A stretch of 64,000 nt of DNA from Ureibacillus composti. Lineage in GTDB: Bacteria > Bacillota > Bacilli > Bacillales_A > Planococcaceae. A program made the translations under genes and the position numbers. Shown here piece after piece: positions 18,182 to 28,601 of the stretch. The notes under the pieces are model-generated. The model made no database searches and was not told the origin of the DNA. It worked only from the letters and a program-made list of their open reading frames with translations. Within the stretch, counting starts at the first letter, position 1. Every line of letters starts with the position of its first letter. The DNA lies in the NCBI GenBank assembly GCA_030348875.1, contig JAUCEP010000002.1:761001-825000 (forward strand), in the 5' to 3' direction.

Positions 18182-18279
18182 CAAAGCTTATTAGCCTTCC
18201 GGCCAAGCAAAATTATCTCACCCTCGTGACAATTGTGACAAAATTCAGCTGCCGTAATTTCACTGTAAAACAAATTTTA

Positions 18280-18308
18280 TTCACACGGCGAGCGGAAAGT
18301 TGTATACT
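18280..18308 (+). promoter_or_regulatory. Sigma-A promoter of wecC-tagA
   Basis: TTCACA at 18280-18285, a 17-bp spacer, and TATACT at 18303-18308. This leaves a leader of about 200 nt before wecC. Confidence 0.6.
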
Positions 18309-18514
18309 AAAATGCAGGATTTGTCTGTTTGTGTAATACATACGGATTTTTTAACAAATAATATAAGCACAATCACTAATAGGACATGTAGAATCCCTAA
18401 AGCAGAATCTATAAATTCAACTTTCTTGGGCATTCTGAAAAGAAATAGATCGAGTAATTGGTCGGTAGCATCGTACGTACTCGCTCTCGAAATTGAAAGG
18501 AAGTAACGATTAAT

Positions 18515-19789
18515 ATGACAAAGAAAATTTGTGTTGTTGGATTAGGGTATATTGGTTTGCCAACAGCCGTTACATTTGCAAATCACGGAATAAAAGTTCA
18601 CGGTGTTGATGTAAGTCAAGCAGCTGTGGAATCAATTCAAAATAAGAAATTACACATTGAAGAACCAGGTCTTCAAGAACGTTTAGATAAAGCGGTAGAC
18701 AGTGGCTTTTTAACAGCTGCAACTACTCCTGAAGAAGCAGATGCATTTATTATTGCTGTTCCGTCACCAATTAACCCTGATAAAACAGCAAATTTAGAAT
18801 ATGTACGTCAAGCAACGGCTTCCATCGTTCCTTATGTGAAAAAAGGAAACCTGGTTATTTTAGAATCAACTGTACCACCAAAAACGGTAGAACGTATTAT
18901 GTTGCCTGAACTTGTGAAAACAGGTCTTGAAATTGGGACAGAACTTTATGTATCTCATTCTCCTGAGCGCGTTATTCCAGGTCGAATCTTTGAAGAGTTA
19001 ATTAACAATGACCGTATTGTTGGTGGGGTTAACAAGGAATCTGCTGAATTAACAAAAGAACTTTATGAAACTTTTGTTCAAGGGACAATTCACCTAACAG
19101 ATGCAACGACTGCAGAACTTGTAAAAGTAATGGAGAATACGTATCGTGACGTAAACATTGCGTTTGCGAACGAGCTTGCAAAATTAGCTGAGAAATTAGA
19201 CGTTAACATTTGGGAAGCCATTAAATTTGCAAACTTCCACCCACGAGTAAATGTTCACTTCCCAGGACCAGGTGTTGGTGGTCACTGTATCGCAGTTGAC
19301 CCTTGGTTCTTAGTTGAATTAGGTGGAGATACTGCAGCTATTATTAACATGTCTCGTCATACAAATGACAGCATGCCACACTTTACAGCACAAAAAACAC
19401 AAGCGATTTTAAATCAAAACAAAATTGCAGGGGCAAAAGTAGCTGTATTAGGTCTTGCATTTAAAGGAAACGTAGATGATATGCGCGAAAGTCCTTCAAC
19501 AGAAGTGATTGAGCAATTACAAGAACTTGGATTAGAAGTAATTTCATTTGATCCGCATATTAAAGAAAACAAGCACGCTACTCAAACACAAAACTTTGAA
19601 GAAGCGACAAAAGATGCAGATATTCTTTTAGTGCTAACAGATCATAATGAATTCAAAACATATGCACCAACAACAATTCAAAATATGAGAAATAAAATTG
19701 TGTTTGACACAAAAAATTGCCTAAGTCGTGAAAATTGGCAAAATGCAGACTTCCAGTACCACTTACTTGGAGATGCGAAAAACATATAA
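18515..19789 (+). CDS. wecC: UDP-N-acetyl-D-mannosamine dehydrogenase (WecC type)
   Basis: It oxidises UDP-ManNAc to UDP-ManNAcA using two NAD+ in the cytoplasm. The 424-residue chain has an N-terminal Rossmann motif VVGLGYIGLP, the middle-domain helix VKVMENTYRDVNIAFANELA, the catalytic-loop GPGVGGHCIAVDPWF (Cys258), and a C-terminal domain with FKGNVDDMRESPS. The GGHCIAVDPWF form favours ManNAc over glucose dehydrogenases (TuaD). ATG 18515 follows AAAGGAAG at a long distance. The ManNAc-linked tagA downstream supports a role in secondary wall polymer synthesis. A terminator separates the two, so coupling is partial. Confidence 0.88.
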   Translation: MTKKICVVGLGYIGLPTAVTFANHGIKVHGVDVSQAAVESIQNKKLHIEEPGLQERLDKAVDSGFLTAATTPEEADAFIIAVPSPINPDKTANLEYVRQATASIVPYVKKGNLVILESTVPPKTVERIMLPELVKTGLEIGTELYVSHSPERVIPGRIFEELINNDRIVGGVNKESAELTKELYETFVQGTIHLTDATTAELVKVMENTYRDVNIAFANELAKLAEKLDVNIWEAIKFANFHPRVNVHFPGPGVGGHCIAVDPWFLVELGGDTAAIINMSRHTNDSMPHFTAQKTQAILNQNKIAGAKVAVLGLAFKGNVDDMRESPSTEVIEQLQELGLEVISFDPHIKENKHATQTQNFEEATKDADILLVLTDHNEFKTYAPTTIQNMRNKIVFDTKNCLSRENWQNADFQYHLLGDAKNI

Positions 19790-19799
19790 GTGTTATAAG

Positions 19800-19837
19800 T
19801 GGCAGTGTGCATAATGAGCACACTGCCTTAATTTTTG
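19800..19837 (+). terminator. Terminator between wecC and tagA
   Basis: 10-bp perfect arms GGCAGTGTGC and GCACACTGCC, a 7-nt loop, then TTAATTTTT. It may act as an attenuator for tagA. Confidence 0.75.
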
Positions 19838-19879
19838 GTAACATAACCTAAAACATAAAAATGGATGGTTGATTAACAG

Positions 19880-20599
19880 ATGAAGGAAAAAGTACTTGGT
19901 ATACAAGTGAATACAGAAAACTATGATGAACTAATTCCAAAAGTATTTGAACGAATTGAAACAAAGGAAAAGTCATTAATTGTAGCAATTAATCCTGAGA
20001 AGATTATTAAAGCAAATGAAGACCCTGCTCTAAAGAAGTTACTAAATGAAGCGGAGTTCCAAATTCCAGATGGGATTGGAGTCATTTTAGCTTCAAAAAT
20101 TCAAAAAGGTCAAATTACTTCACGAGTTACTGGCGTGGATATGATGTTGCGTCTTTGTCAGGAAGCCGCAAAACGTAAAAAGCCAATCTTCTTATATGGT
20201 GGAAAACCAGGAGTAGCGGACAAGGCTACAGTAAAACTGCGTGAACTTTATCCTGGAATTATTGTCGCTGGTACGCAAGATGGCTATGAGAAGGATCAAA
20301 ATAAAGTCATTGAGAAAATTAACGAGGCAAAACCTGATCTTCTTTTTGTCGCAATGGGTAGTCCTAAACAAGAGAACTGGATTAATGCAAACAGAGATCA
20401 ACTACATCCGACGATTTATCAAGGAGTGGGTGGGTCTTTTGATGTGTTAGCTGGTACGGTGAAACGTGCACCTGAAGCATTCCAAAAAGTTGGAATGGAA
20501 TGGTTTTATCGACTAATGAAAGAACCGAAACGACTTAAACGTCAGTTAGCATTACCTTTATTTTTATTAGAAGTAGCCCGTAATTCAAAGGGAAAATAA
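19880..20599 (+). CDS. tagA: WecG/TagA/CpsF glycosyltransferase (ManNAc transferase)
   Basis: A 239-residue membrane-associated GT26 enzyme that adds ManNAc to GlcNAc-PP-undecaprenol, forming the linkage disaccharide of wall polymers. Signature blocks are INPEKIIKA, IPDGIGVILASKI with the catalytic Asp, RVTGVDMM, FLYGGKPGVADKA, and PDLLFVAMGSPKQENWI. The C-terminal FYRLMKEPKRLKRQ is the amphipathic membrane-binding tail. Together with wecC it points to a ManNAc/ManNAcA polymer of the sort SLH proteins dock on (inference). Confidence 0.92.
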   Translation: MKEKVLGIQVNTENYDELIPKVFERIETKEKSLIVAINPEKIIKANEDPALKKLLNEAEFQIPDGIGVILASKIQKGQITSRVTGVDMMLRLCQEAAKRKKPIFLYGGKPGVADKATVKLRELYPGIIVAGTQDGYEKDQNKVIEKINEAKPDLLFVAMGSPKQENWINANRDQLHPTIYQGVGGSFDVLAGTVKRAPEAFQKVGMEWFYRLMKEPKRLKRQLALPLFLLEVARNSKGK

Positions 20600-20779
20600 C
20601 AAAAGTTCTATATAAATGAAAATCTAACCAATATACCCAAAATAAAAATAAATATGTAATCTTTGTAATATTTGATTGTCCTTTCGTAATAATGATGATA
20701 AACTGAAATTGTTAGTAAGATTTTCTCTATGAAATATAAATTTTCCCTGCAAGGAAAAAAAACGGTTGGTAGCCCAAAA

Positions 20780-20818
20780 AAGAAGGCCTAGGCATATAAT
20801 GCTTAGGTCTTCTTTTTA
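20780..20818 (+). terminator. Terminator downstream of tagA
   Basis: Arms AGAAGGCCTAGGCAT and ATGCTTAGGTCTTCT, a 3-nt loop and TTTTT. Confidence 0.75.
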
Positions 20819-21301
20819 TTTAAATTTATTTTAATTAATTTTGCATAAATCAGGAGAACCATTAATACACTTATCGAGGGACTAAGTTACTAAACTAGTT
20901 TTATGGATAGTAATATTGATATAAAGTCTAGTAAATTTAAACTGGATAATATTTATTAAAGTATTACCCATATAAATGTACCATTGCCAATGATAATATA
21001 TTCAATCCACAAATTACCTACACATAAATAGCTAAAATTCGACGCTATGTTATGGAAATTTAATAGTTTTAATTATTGCAATGAAAATGAAATGTTGCTG
21101 TAAACCCTGGTGTTATAAGATTTACGTATCATCTGTATGTTGGTATTTGATATATTAATATACTTAATTGGTATAATTTAAAAGATTTTGTTGGTTTTGA
21201 CTAGATTTTATGTCATAATAAAGTAGATTTTAAGTTATCCATTCCTATAAATCCGTTAATCAACAAACTTAGACAATTATGTCAAAGATGACAAAAAATG
21301 A
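20819..21301. other. AT-rich gene-free leader upstream of the S-layer gene
   Basis: No gene is seen. A weak second promoter candidate is TTGATA (21147) with TATAAT (21172), but its spacer is 19 bp. Confidence 0.35.
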
Positions 21302-21330
21302 TTGACATAACATTTATATACTACTAAACT
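21302..21330 (+). promoter_or_regulatory. Promoter of the S-layer gene
   Basis: A perfect TTGACA (21302-21307), a 17-bp spacer and TAAACT (21325-21330). The transcript would carry a leader of about 78 nt ending in AGAGGAGGAAA, a very strong ribosome site. Confidence 0.6.
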
Positions 21331-21414
21331 TTTATGTGTAATAGTTTTTCTACACAAGTTTCGTGAAGGATAACTAAAATATTATTAACTGATCTTAGAG
21401 GAGGAAATCTTTCA

Positions 21415-24400
21415 ATGGCTAACCAACCAAAGAAATACAAAAAATTTGTAGCAACAGCTGCAACAGCTACATTAGTAGCATCTGCAATCGTACCAGTTGC
21501 TTCTGCTGCAACACCATCATTCTCAGATATTCTTGGAAACGACCACGAAGAAGCAATCAAAGCAGTTGCTGAATTAGGTTATATCAACGGATATCAAGAC
21601 GGCACATTCAAACCAGGTAAAGCTGTAACTCGTGGACAAGTAGCTTTAATCCTTGGTAAATGGGCTCAAGCACAAGGTGTTGAAGTACCTGCTGATTATG
21701 CAACAAAAGAATATTTCAACGACCTTCCAGCTTCTGCTACAGATGAAAACAAACAAATGTACGCATTAGTTAAAGCTGCAGGAATTTTCGAAGGTTCTAA
21801 CGGATCTTTAAACCCAGGTCAAGAGATTTCTCGTCAACATATGGCTGTAGTACTTAACGGTGCTTACAAGGCAATTACTGGTAAATCTTTAGTGGAACAG
21901 GCAGGAGATACTTCTAATGTAACAATTGGAGATATCAACAAAGTTGCTGCTGACTATCAGGACGAAGTTAAAGCTCTTAAAGCTTTAGGTATTACTGCAC
22001 CAGCTAACTTCAACCCAACAGGTAAAGTTACTCGTGGACAATTTGCTTCATTCTTAAACGCAACTATTAAAGTTCAAAATGGTGAAAACTTAACTGGTAT
22101 CAAATCAATTGCTGCACTTGATGAAACTAACAAGTTCTTACAAATTGATTTCGGTTTTGCTGTGAGTTCTTTATCACCAACTGATATTCAAATTAAAGAT
22201 GCTAAAAAAGGTACAGTTTATGGTGTACAAGAAGTTAAGCTTTCTGCTGATGGCAAAACTGCTCAATTAACATTATTTGAAAACAAAGAAAATGATTATG
22301 TATTACAACCAGCAACTGAATATACAGTAACTGTAAAAGCTAATGGTAAAACATATACATCTACATTTGTTGATGCAGGATACCTAGATGAGCGTGATGA
22401 AGCTCGTATCACTAAAGTAGATTCTGAAAAACGCCAAGTTACTGTTTCTTATAAAATTTCAAATACTACTGAAACAATTACTTTAGATGTTCCTGAAACA
22501 TCAAACTTAAACTTCCAAGAAGCTTTAGGTCAAGTAGTTCGTGTATGGTATGATGGTGAAAAAAATCTTGTTAAATTTGCATATGACACTGAAAAAGTAG
22601 TTTATGATGCAATTAAAATTGACAAAAAAGACCGCATTAAAACAATTGACGAAGAAGTGAAATATGATTTAGCTTCTAATGTTGAAGTTATTATCAACGA
22701 AGGGTCAAGTAAAACAGGTTCAAGAGCAGAACGCAAACTTAGCGGCACTGATGCAGTTGCTGGTATCGTAAATGAAGAGTTTGACTATGCAAAACTTATT
22801 TTTAACGATAACGGTGACGTAGAACGCATCTACGCTTATAATGCTACTGGTAACCCAATTTTAGTTGAAAAAGTTGATGGGAATTATATCTTAGGTTATG
22901 ATTCTGATGAATTAGATCTTAAGGATTACCGAATTGTAAACGGTTTAGGAAAACAAATCACAATTAAAGATATTAAAGCTAATGACTTAGTATTCTTTAA
23001 CGAAGATGCATATAGCGGTGACGGTATTGCTATCGTACTTAATAGCACAGTAAAAGGTAAAGTTGATAATGTGTTTGAAGAATCATTTGACGTAGATGGT
23101 AAAAACTACGACTTTGATAATGCATATGGTGATGTTAAGTACCTAAATGAAGATGGAGATTTCGAAGAATTAGATGAAAAAGCTGCTGAGCAACTTCAAG
23201 CTGGTGGAGACGTATCATTATACTTCGATGCTAGAGGCGAACTAATCTATGTAGTTGGCAATGTAGCAGATGTAGATACTAACAGCGACACTCTATATCT
23301 TCAAGGTAAAATCGAATCTTATGCAGATGCAAGATTAGATGCTTCACTTGAAATTGAAGGTATCAACGCAAAAGGTGAAGTTGAACTTTATGATTTCAAT
23401 GTTGATACATTAGATGACATCAAAGTTCAAAAACTTGTTAGTGGTAAAGCTACAGAAGTTAAGTATGAAGTAGGCAAAAACTTCCCTAACACTTCTACTG
23501 AAATCGATGAGTTTGCAATTAGTACAACTGCTGGTTCATACGTAAAAACTACAACATCAGCACCTATTACAAATGGTGTTATCGTTGCACTAAATAAGCA
23601 AGGCCAATATATTGGCGATGTTGTTAGTCTTTCTAGCTATGCAACTCCAGATTCAACTGATTCTGTTAACGACAACATTGAGCAAACTAATAACGTAATC
23701 AAAGTTAGCAAAGATTCAAACGGTAAAGTTGACGGATTAGAATTTATTGACCTAGTTCAAGACTTAAGCGCTGAACTTGAAGATGACGATAAATATGCTA
23801 ATGGATTCCTACTTGAAGATAGCACTTTAGTTTACGATGTAGCTAATGCAGATAAATTCTTCGATGCAGATGAAGATGATGTTGAAGTAACAACTTGGGG
23901 CGAGCTTAAGAAAAATGGAGTTAAGATCGCAGCAAACCAAGCTAAAGTTTACTACAATAAGGACGGTAAAGTTACTCATTTAGTAACTTATAGTAATACA
24001 GTTTCATCTGATACAGAATATAGTGCGTTAATTACTTCTGTTGCAAAATCAGATGGAGATATCGTTCGCATTGGTGCTATTGTAAACGGTGAGAAGAAAA
24101 CTTACGAAGTAAAAGATAGCAATGCTGATTCTGTAGTTGAAGGTTCTCTTGCTATTATTAAAGTAAATAAAGCAGGAACAATTGTGACTGACATTGTGTT
24201 TGCTTCATCTCAAAGCAGAACTGTTACTGGTAAAGTAAGCAATGTTAATGTAGGTAAAAATGAAATTACAGTTAATGGAGAGGTTTATAAACTTGGTGCA
24301 GATGGAGAAGTTTATGATGCAACTGATGCTAAAGGCTCTGATTACTCTGTAGAAGGCCTACGTGATGTTGATGTAAATGACACTGTTACATTAGTACTAT

Positions 24401-24744
24401 CTGCTTCAGGAAGTAAATTCGTTGATATTGTTACTTTAGTTAACCCAACTAAGGTTACTGGTGTATTAACAGCTCCAGCTACAGCGACTGCAGGAGATAC
24501 TGTAACGATTTCAGTAGCAGATGCTGACTTAAACACAGATGCAACATCACAACAAACTGTAACTGTAACAGTTGGTTCAGATACTGTAACATTAACTGAA
24601 ACTTCAGCATTTTCAGGTGTATTCACAGGAACATATGCAACTACTCAAGCTGGTACATTAACTGTTACTTATGTTGATGCTGCTGATGCAAATGGTCAAT
24701 CTAAAAATACGTCTACAACTATTACTGTAGCTACAGCTAACTAA
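21415..24744 (+). CDS. Major S-layer protein with three SLH domains
   Basis: A 1109-residue exported protein. The signal peptide (1 to about 31, ending VASAA) is followed by three SLH domains at about 36-85 (GYQDGTFKPGKAVTRGQ), 100-155 (GSNGSLNPGQEISRQ) and 172-222 (NFNPTGKVTRGQ). These bind the pyruvylated secondary wall polymer. The remaining ~880 residues are beta-rich, acidic, Thr/Val/Asp-rich repeats without Cys, ending in an Ig-like domain (ATATAGDTVTISVADADLN). Size, composition, strong promoter and ribosome site indicate the lattice-forming S-layer protein. It lies directly after wecC-tagA. Confidence 0.9.
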   Translation: MANQPKKYKKFVATAATATLVASAIVPVASAATPSFSDILGNDHEEAIKAVAELGYINGYQDGTFKPGKAVTRGQVALILGKWAQAQGVEVPADYATKEYFNDLPASATDENKQMYALVKAAGIFEGSNGSLNPGQEISRQHMAVVLNGAYKAITGKSLVEQAGDTSNVTIGDINKVAADYQDEVKALKALGITAPANFNPTGKVTRGQFASFLNATIKVQNGENLTGIKSIAALDETNKFLQIDFGFAVSSLSPTDIQIKDAKKGTVYGVQEVKLSADGKTAQLTLFENKENDYVLQPATEYTVTVKANGKTYTSTFVDAGYLDERDEARITKVDSEKRQVTVSYKISNTTETITLDVPETSNLNFQEALGQVVRVWYDGEKNLVKFAYDTEKVVYDAIKIDKKDRIKTIDEEVKYDLASNVEVIINEGSSKTGSRAERKLSGTDAVAGIVNEEFDYAKLIFNDNGDVERIYAYNATGNPILVEKVDGNYILGYDSDELDLKDYRIVNGLGKQITIKDIKANDLVFFNEDAYSGDGIAIVLNSTVKGKVDNVFEESFDVDGKNYDFDNAYGDVKYLNEDGDFEELDEKAAEQLQAGGDVSLYFDARGELIYVVGNVADVDTNSDTLYLQGKIESYADARLDASLEIEGINAKGEVELYDFNVDTLDDIKVQKLVSGKATEVKYEVGKNFPNTSTEIDEFAISTTAGSYVKTTTSAPITNGVIVALNKQGQYIGDVVSLSSYATPDSTDSVNDNIEQTNNVIKVSKDSNGKVDGLEFIDLVQDLSAELEDDDKYANGFLLEDSTLVYDVANADKFFDADEDDVEVTTWGELKKNGVKIAANQAKVYYNKDGKVTHLVTYSNTVSSDTEYSALITSVAKSDGDIVRIGAIVNGEKKTYEVKDSNADSVVEGSLAIIKVNKAGTIVTDIVFASSQSRTVTGKVSNVNVGKNEITVNGEVYKLGADGEVYDATDAKGSDYSVEGLRDVDVNDTVTLVLSASGSKFVDIVTLVNPTKVTGVLTAPATATAGDTVTISVADADLNTDATSQQTVTVTVGSDTVTLTETSAFSGVFTGTYATTQAGTLTVTYVDAADANGQSKNTSTTITVATAN

Positions 24745-24783
24745 TCAAGCAGACGTGTAATACAATTTTAATAGAACTATTAA

Positions 24784-24822
24784 AAAATCCACAAAGAATT
24801 AAATTCTTTGTGGATTTTTTTA
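24784..24822 (+). terminator. Strong terminator after the S-layer gene
   Basis: 16-bp arms AAATCCACAAAGAATT and AATTCTTTGTGGATTT with a 1-nt centre, then TTTT. Confidence 0.85.
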
Positions 24823-25371
24823 TGAATTTTAAGTCTCCTATACACACAATATGAACCTAATCTGTTCTACTCTTTAAAATTTGATATATTTTCATATAAT
24901 TAAAGAAATATTTAACTCACATCGAGTACTGTTGGGGCGGCTGCATTTACTATTTTCCATAATTCAGTATATTTAATAACCCACGTGTATTTTACTAAAA
25001 TGGCATTATCAACTAATACCTCATACCAAATTCAAAAATTTGTGGGACATCATCACAGGTATTTAAATTAAATTTAGTAAATTAAATTGTGTTGGATATT
25101 TAGTAGATTTTGTACTTCAAAATAGACAGGAGTTCAGGAGAACAACAACACCAAAGTATTTAATTGCACTGTTTAAAGGGGAAGGAATTTATAGGAGTAT
25201 AAAAGTAAATAACCCGATTGAAAACGTATGGACTAGATAAATGTTTGATGATCTCACACCAACATTTAAAATATGAAGTCAACTTTTTACGCTGAGATTA
25301 TACTCCTGATTTTAGAGGCAGACTTAATATTTATTGAAAAGTAATTTGTAATGTAACCGTCAAGTTGAAAT
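24823..25371. other. Gene-free stretch with a possible IS630 scrap
   Basis: No intact gene. Around 25187-25239 a plus-strand frame reads YRSIKVNNPIENVW and then stops. NPIENVW is a typical C-terminal motif of IS630/Tc1-type transposases. The remnant is too short to call firmly. Confidence 0.3.
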
Positions 25372-25406
25372 AACAGTCTTTGCTCGTTTGAAATGAACAC
25401 TTTTGC
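25372..25406 (+). repeat. IS21 left terminal inverted repeat
   Basis: It matches the reverse complement of 27760-27794 at 28 of 35 positions. Confidence 0.8.
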
Positions 25407-26152
25407 TTAAAACACATGCTGTCTATTTTTCATTCGATAACTATCACCATTCATATGAACAATTTCTACACGATGTAATAGTCGATCTAGAAGGCTGTTG
25501 TTATACCTTCATCGCCCATTAATTCACTCCATTGCTCAGGGCTTTTGTTTGAGGTTAATATAATTGAACTTCGTTCATACAGATGATTAATCAGCTGGAA
25601 GAATAGGTTTGCTTCGCGCTGATCCATTGCCATGTACATTAGGTCATCAATAATTACTAAGTCAGAAGCTTGTAATCGTTTTATCTGCACTTGTGACTTA
25701 TGCGCAAACTCTTGTGTTTTCAGTAACTGAATTAGTTCTCCCATCGTTATGAAATATACTTGAAAACCTCTTTGAATTGCCTCTATACCTAGCCCGATGG
25801 CTAGAAATGTTTTTCCTACACCAGGCGGTCCTAAAAATATTAAATTATACTGTTGTTCTAACCAACTGAACTCTAGAAGTTGCGTCAATTGTCGTTCTGT
25901 TAGGGCTGTTTGTTCATCTATATTAAACTCTTGAAGTGTTTTTATAAAAGGGAAACGAGCCCATTTCATTCGTCTCTCAATACTTTTAGCTTCTCGTTTA
26001 TTTAGTTCGAATGTTGTAATTGCTTCTAAAAACTCTAAATAAGTCCAAGATTCTTTTTCAGCTTCACGAAGGAGCTGCGGGAGCTCCTCTGCGGTTTCAG
26101 CTAAACGTAATTGACGAAAGTGTTCTTGTAATTCTTTGACTGTTTTATTCAT
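25407..26152 (-). pseudogene. istB: IS21 helper ATPase IstB, frameshifted near its C-terminus
   Basis: IstB is the AAA+ ATPase that assists the IS21 transposase. The uninterrupted frame covers 25487-26152 (221 residues) with Walker A LGPPGVGKTFLAIGLG and Walker B DLVIIDDLMY. It ends early at a TAG just after GDEGITTAF. A shift of one base there (a lost base near 25490-25495) reopens the family C-terminus ILDRLLHRVEIVHMNGDSYR, ending at TAA 25407-25409. The start ATG overlaps the istA stop. Most of the ATPase remains, so partial function cannot be excluded. Confidence 0.85.
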
Positions 26153-27688
26153 TAATTACGTCCTCCTAAGATACTTGTATATGTACTAAGAGAACGTGTC
26201 GTTACCTTAATTTTCGTGTTAGAAGTTAGCGTGCTATTACTCTTTTTAATATCTAATATACAATCATTACCTAATTTCTTTAGATAACTAACGACATCAT
26301 GAAAATCGTTGGCACTATAAAGATTTTCATCTATACATTTTTCAAGTGTTTGATTAATCCACTGAGGTTCACTTTTGATAACAGATAAAAGAATTGCTAA
26401 TTGATCACGACGATAACGATTATACAGTTGGCAAATTTCATTTACATATATCGTTGCAGCTTCTCGATTCTCAAAACTAGAAATGACACTTTGTTTTAAC
26501 TCTTCAATGCCTTTAGATCTGTCTCTTGTGTGATTTCGATTTTTAATCAGTTTTCCTTTTTGCGTACTAATCTTATGTTCAGCTAGGATTTCACCAGCTG
26601 GTTGTTCACGAATAATCAATGTATTTTGTTTTATTTGAAGGTACGCTTGGTTATCATGTAGCGTACCGTAAGTCCCTAATGGGACTGAGTAACGATTTGA
26701 CTTAAAGCGAATCGTATTGTCCTTATTTACGTTCCTTGCTATAATAACTTCATGGTTACTTTCTAATGAAAGTATAGGGGAGACTGGTTGTAAGTGTTGC
26801 TTTTCGACGAGAAACACTTCTACTGGTCTCTTTTTTGTTGTATTGTGTACGTTTTTATTTCCTATTCGTTCTAACCACTGGGTTGCACTTATATTCCAAC
26901 TTTTAATATCTTTAAAAACTCTACTATCCGCAAAATTACCTTTTATGTATTTCACTACATTTTCAATCATTCCTTTTGACTCTGGATCTGCCCTTCGACA
27001 TAAGTGCACACGAAACTTCCGTTCTTTTACATACGCTTGAAATTCGGAGGTTAAGATTAAATCGCCGGCATTCTCACTAACTGTAATTAAGTGGTCTTGG
27101 TCATAAACAATTTCCTCAGTGCGTCCCCCAAAAAAGCTAAATGCATTTTCATGACAGCGAATGGCATCCTTTGTCGTAAAAGGCCGGTCTTGCCACTCCA
27201 TATATTTATATCTTGAATGTGCTAATACAAAAGCAATGAAATACAGTTTTATTGCTTTTTTCTCTGTAGTTTTCTGTTTTGTTTCGCCCCAGTCCACTTG
27301 TATTTGTTTACCCATTGGCTGTTGTGGAACGGCTTCGTATTGTCTAACGATATTTCTTTTCTCAATCTGATATATTTCACGAATTTCTTTTACATAAGAG
27401 CGTACTGTGCTTTCCCCAATTTCTAAATTAGGATACAGCTCTAGTAACCAATCTTGAATTTGTGCTGCACTTAAATGAGGATATTTTTCTAACCAAGCCA
27501 CAATCCAATCCCGATAGGGATCTAGTTTTTTAGGTTTTCTAAGTGCATTCCCTAAATACTCCTGTGCCTCTTCGAAGGACATTCCTAAATACTTATAAAC
27601 AGTTCCACGATTTACTTTTAAATATTTAGCAATTTGTGCAATTTTTCATTTTCCGTTTAAATAATTGATGAATCTCAACATATAACAC
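26152..27688 (-). pseudogene. istA: IS21 transposase IstA, frameshifted at the N-terminus
   Basis: The DDE transposase. The long frame 26152-27582 (476 residues) holds the catalytic core: IQVDWGETKQ (first Asp), VYDQDHL (second Asp), and DPESKGMIENVVKY (Glu). The helix-turn-helix KIAQIAKYLKVNRGTVYKYL lies in the same frame upstream of the apparent ATG but is cut off by a TGA. The genuine start is a GTG at 27688 after GGAGG, giving VLYVEIHQLFKRKMK. It falls into the core frame if one A is removed from the five-A run at 27642-27646 (minus strand). Confidence 0.85.
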
Positions 27689-27759
27689 TAACTTTTCCTC
27701 CAAGTCTCTTCCCTCCAGTAAACGAATAATTCTAGTTTACTAGATAGTCTATTTGGTTA

Positions 27760-27794
27760 GCGAAAGTGTTCACGTGAACCGAGCGAAAACTGTT
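27760..27794 (-). repeat. IS21 right terminal inverted repeat
   Basis: Pairs with 25372-25406; it reads AACAGTTTTCGCTCGG inward on the minus strand. Confidence 0.8.
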
Positions 27795-28058
27795 TATTTT
27801 ATTCTAGCGGTTACAAAGCGTTGTTCTATAATGAATACTCACTTTAATTCAATCTCTTGGAGACTATGGGTATGCTTACTATTTTAAAATTTGAATGTGA
27901 TTTAAAATTTATTACATTAGGACTGATTTATATAGCATTATAGAGATCCTCTTAAATAAAAGTTAATTCTTAAATTATAGATTTCATTAGTAATTCAAAG
28001 ATAATAACAATACAACAATTGATAACAAATTTAATAAAACTATTACAATAGTATTTCG
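27795..28058. other. Gene-free AT-rich flank of the IS element
   Basis: No ORF, repeat or RNA supported. Confidence 0.35.
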
Positions 28059-28087
28059 TTGACATGACAAAAAGAGATAGGTAGAAT
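28059..28087 (+). promoter_or_regulatory. Sigma-A promoter of the RND efflux cluster
   Basis: Perfect TTGACA (28059-28064), a 17-bp spacer and TAGAAT (28082-28087). The first gene starts about 510 nt downstream, so the transcript has an unusually long leader in which I see no gene. Confidence 0.6.
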
Positions 28088-28096
28088 TTAGTTGAA

Positions 28097-28120
28097 CTGG
28101 TAAGTCCAAAAATGACCAGT
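28097..28120 (+). promoter_or_regulatory. Inverted repeat at the transcription start, possible TetR operator
   Basis: ACTGGT (about 28097) and ACCAGT (about 28115) flank a 13-nt centre just downstream of the -10 box. They could be an operator for the TetR-type regulator of this cluster, or a hairpin in the leader. Confidence 0.3.
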
Positions 28121-28601
28121 AGTTCCAAAAGGTTGGGAGGATCTAAAATTTTATCAGTACATAATCTGAAAATACTTTTTAATGTTGTTCAGGAAACTAT
28201 AATTTTCCGAAATAGCAGTATAAGGGTTTGAAGTTTTCATTTTATTAGGAGTCATAATGAGTCTTATACTTGCGTATTGTTCAAATGGCTATTTACGCTA
28301 TCAAACAATATAAAATAAAGGATTACTTCCTCAGATTGAGTAAAACGAGTTAGTTACTAAACTGCTTCCTGTGCATCTAGGGTGAACTCACGGATGAAGT
28401 TATCGAATCTGACTGTTATTTATTTCGACAAATCCAAATGCTCTCCCGTTATCCCGTCATTGCACAATGTCCGCATAGTATAGACGGAAGCCCTAATGAC
28501 TCCCAGGTACTAAATTACCCTAAACCTAGAATCTACAATACGAAAACATGATCTATGAACTACTTAACCCATCTTAATTTTTTAGTGAGAGGAAGAAAAA
28601 A

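Larger units (their letters stand above)
25372..27794 (-). mobile_element. IS21-family insertion sequence, frameshifted in both genes
   Basis: A unit of about 2.42 kb bounded by 35-bp imperfect terminal inverted repeats: left 25372-25406, right 27760-27794. Both start AACAGT and contain GAACACTTT; 28 of 35 positions match. Inside are istA and istB on the minus strand in the usual IS21 order with a one-base TAATG overlap. Each gene needs a single-base correction to read through, so the copy is probably not self-mobile. The exact ends and target duplication could not be fixed by eye. Confidence 0.85.

Noticed and set aside
25187-25239. IS630-type transposase remnant (NPIENVW)
   Set aside because: Only about 15 codons support it; kept as a note in the gap description.
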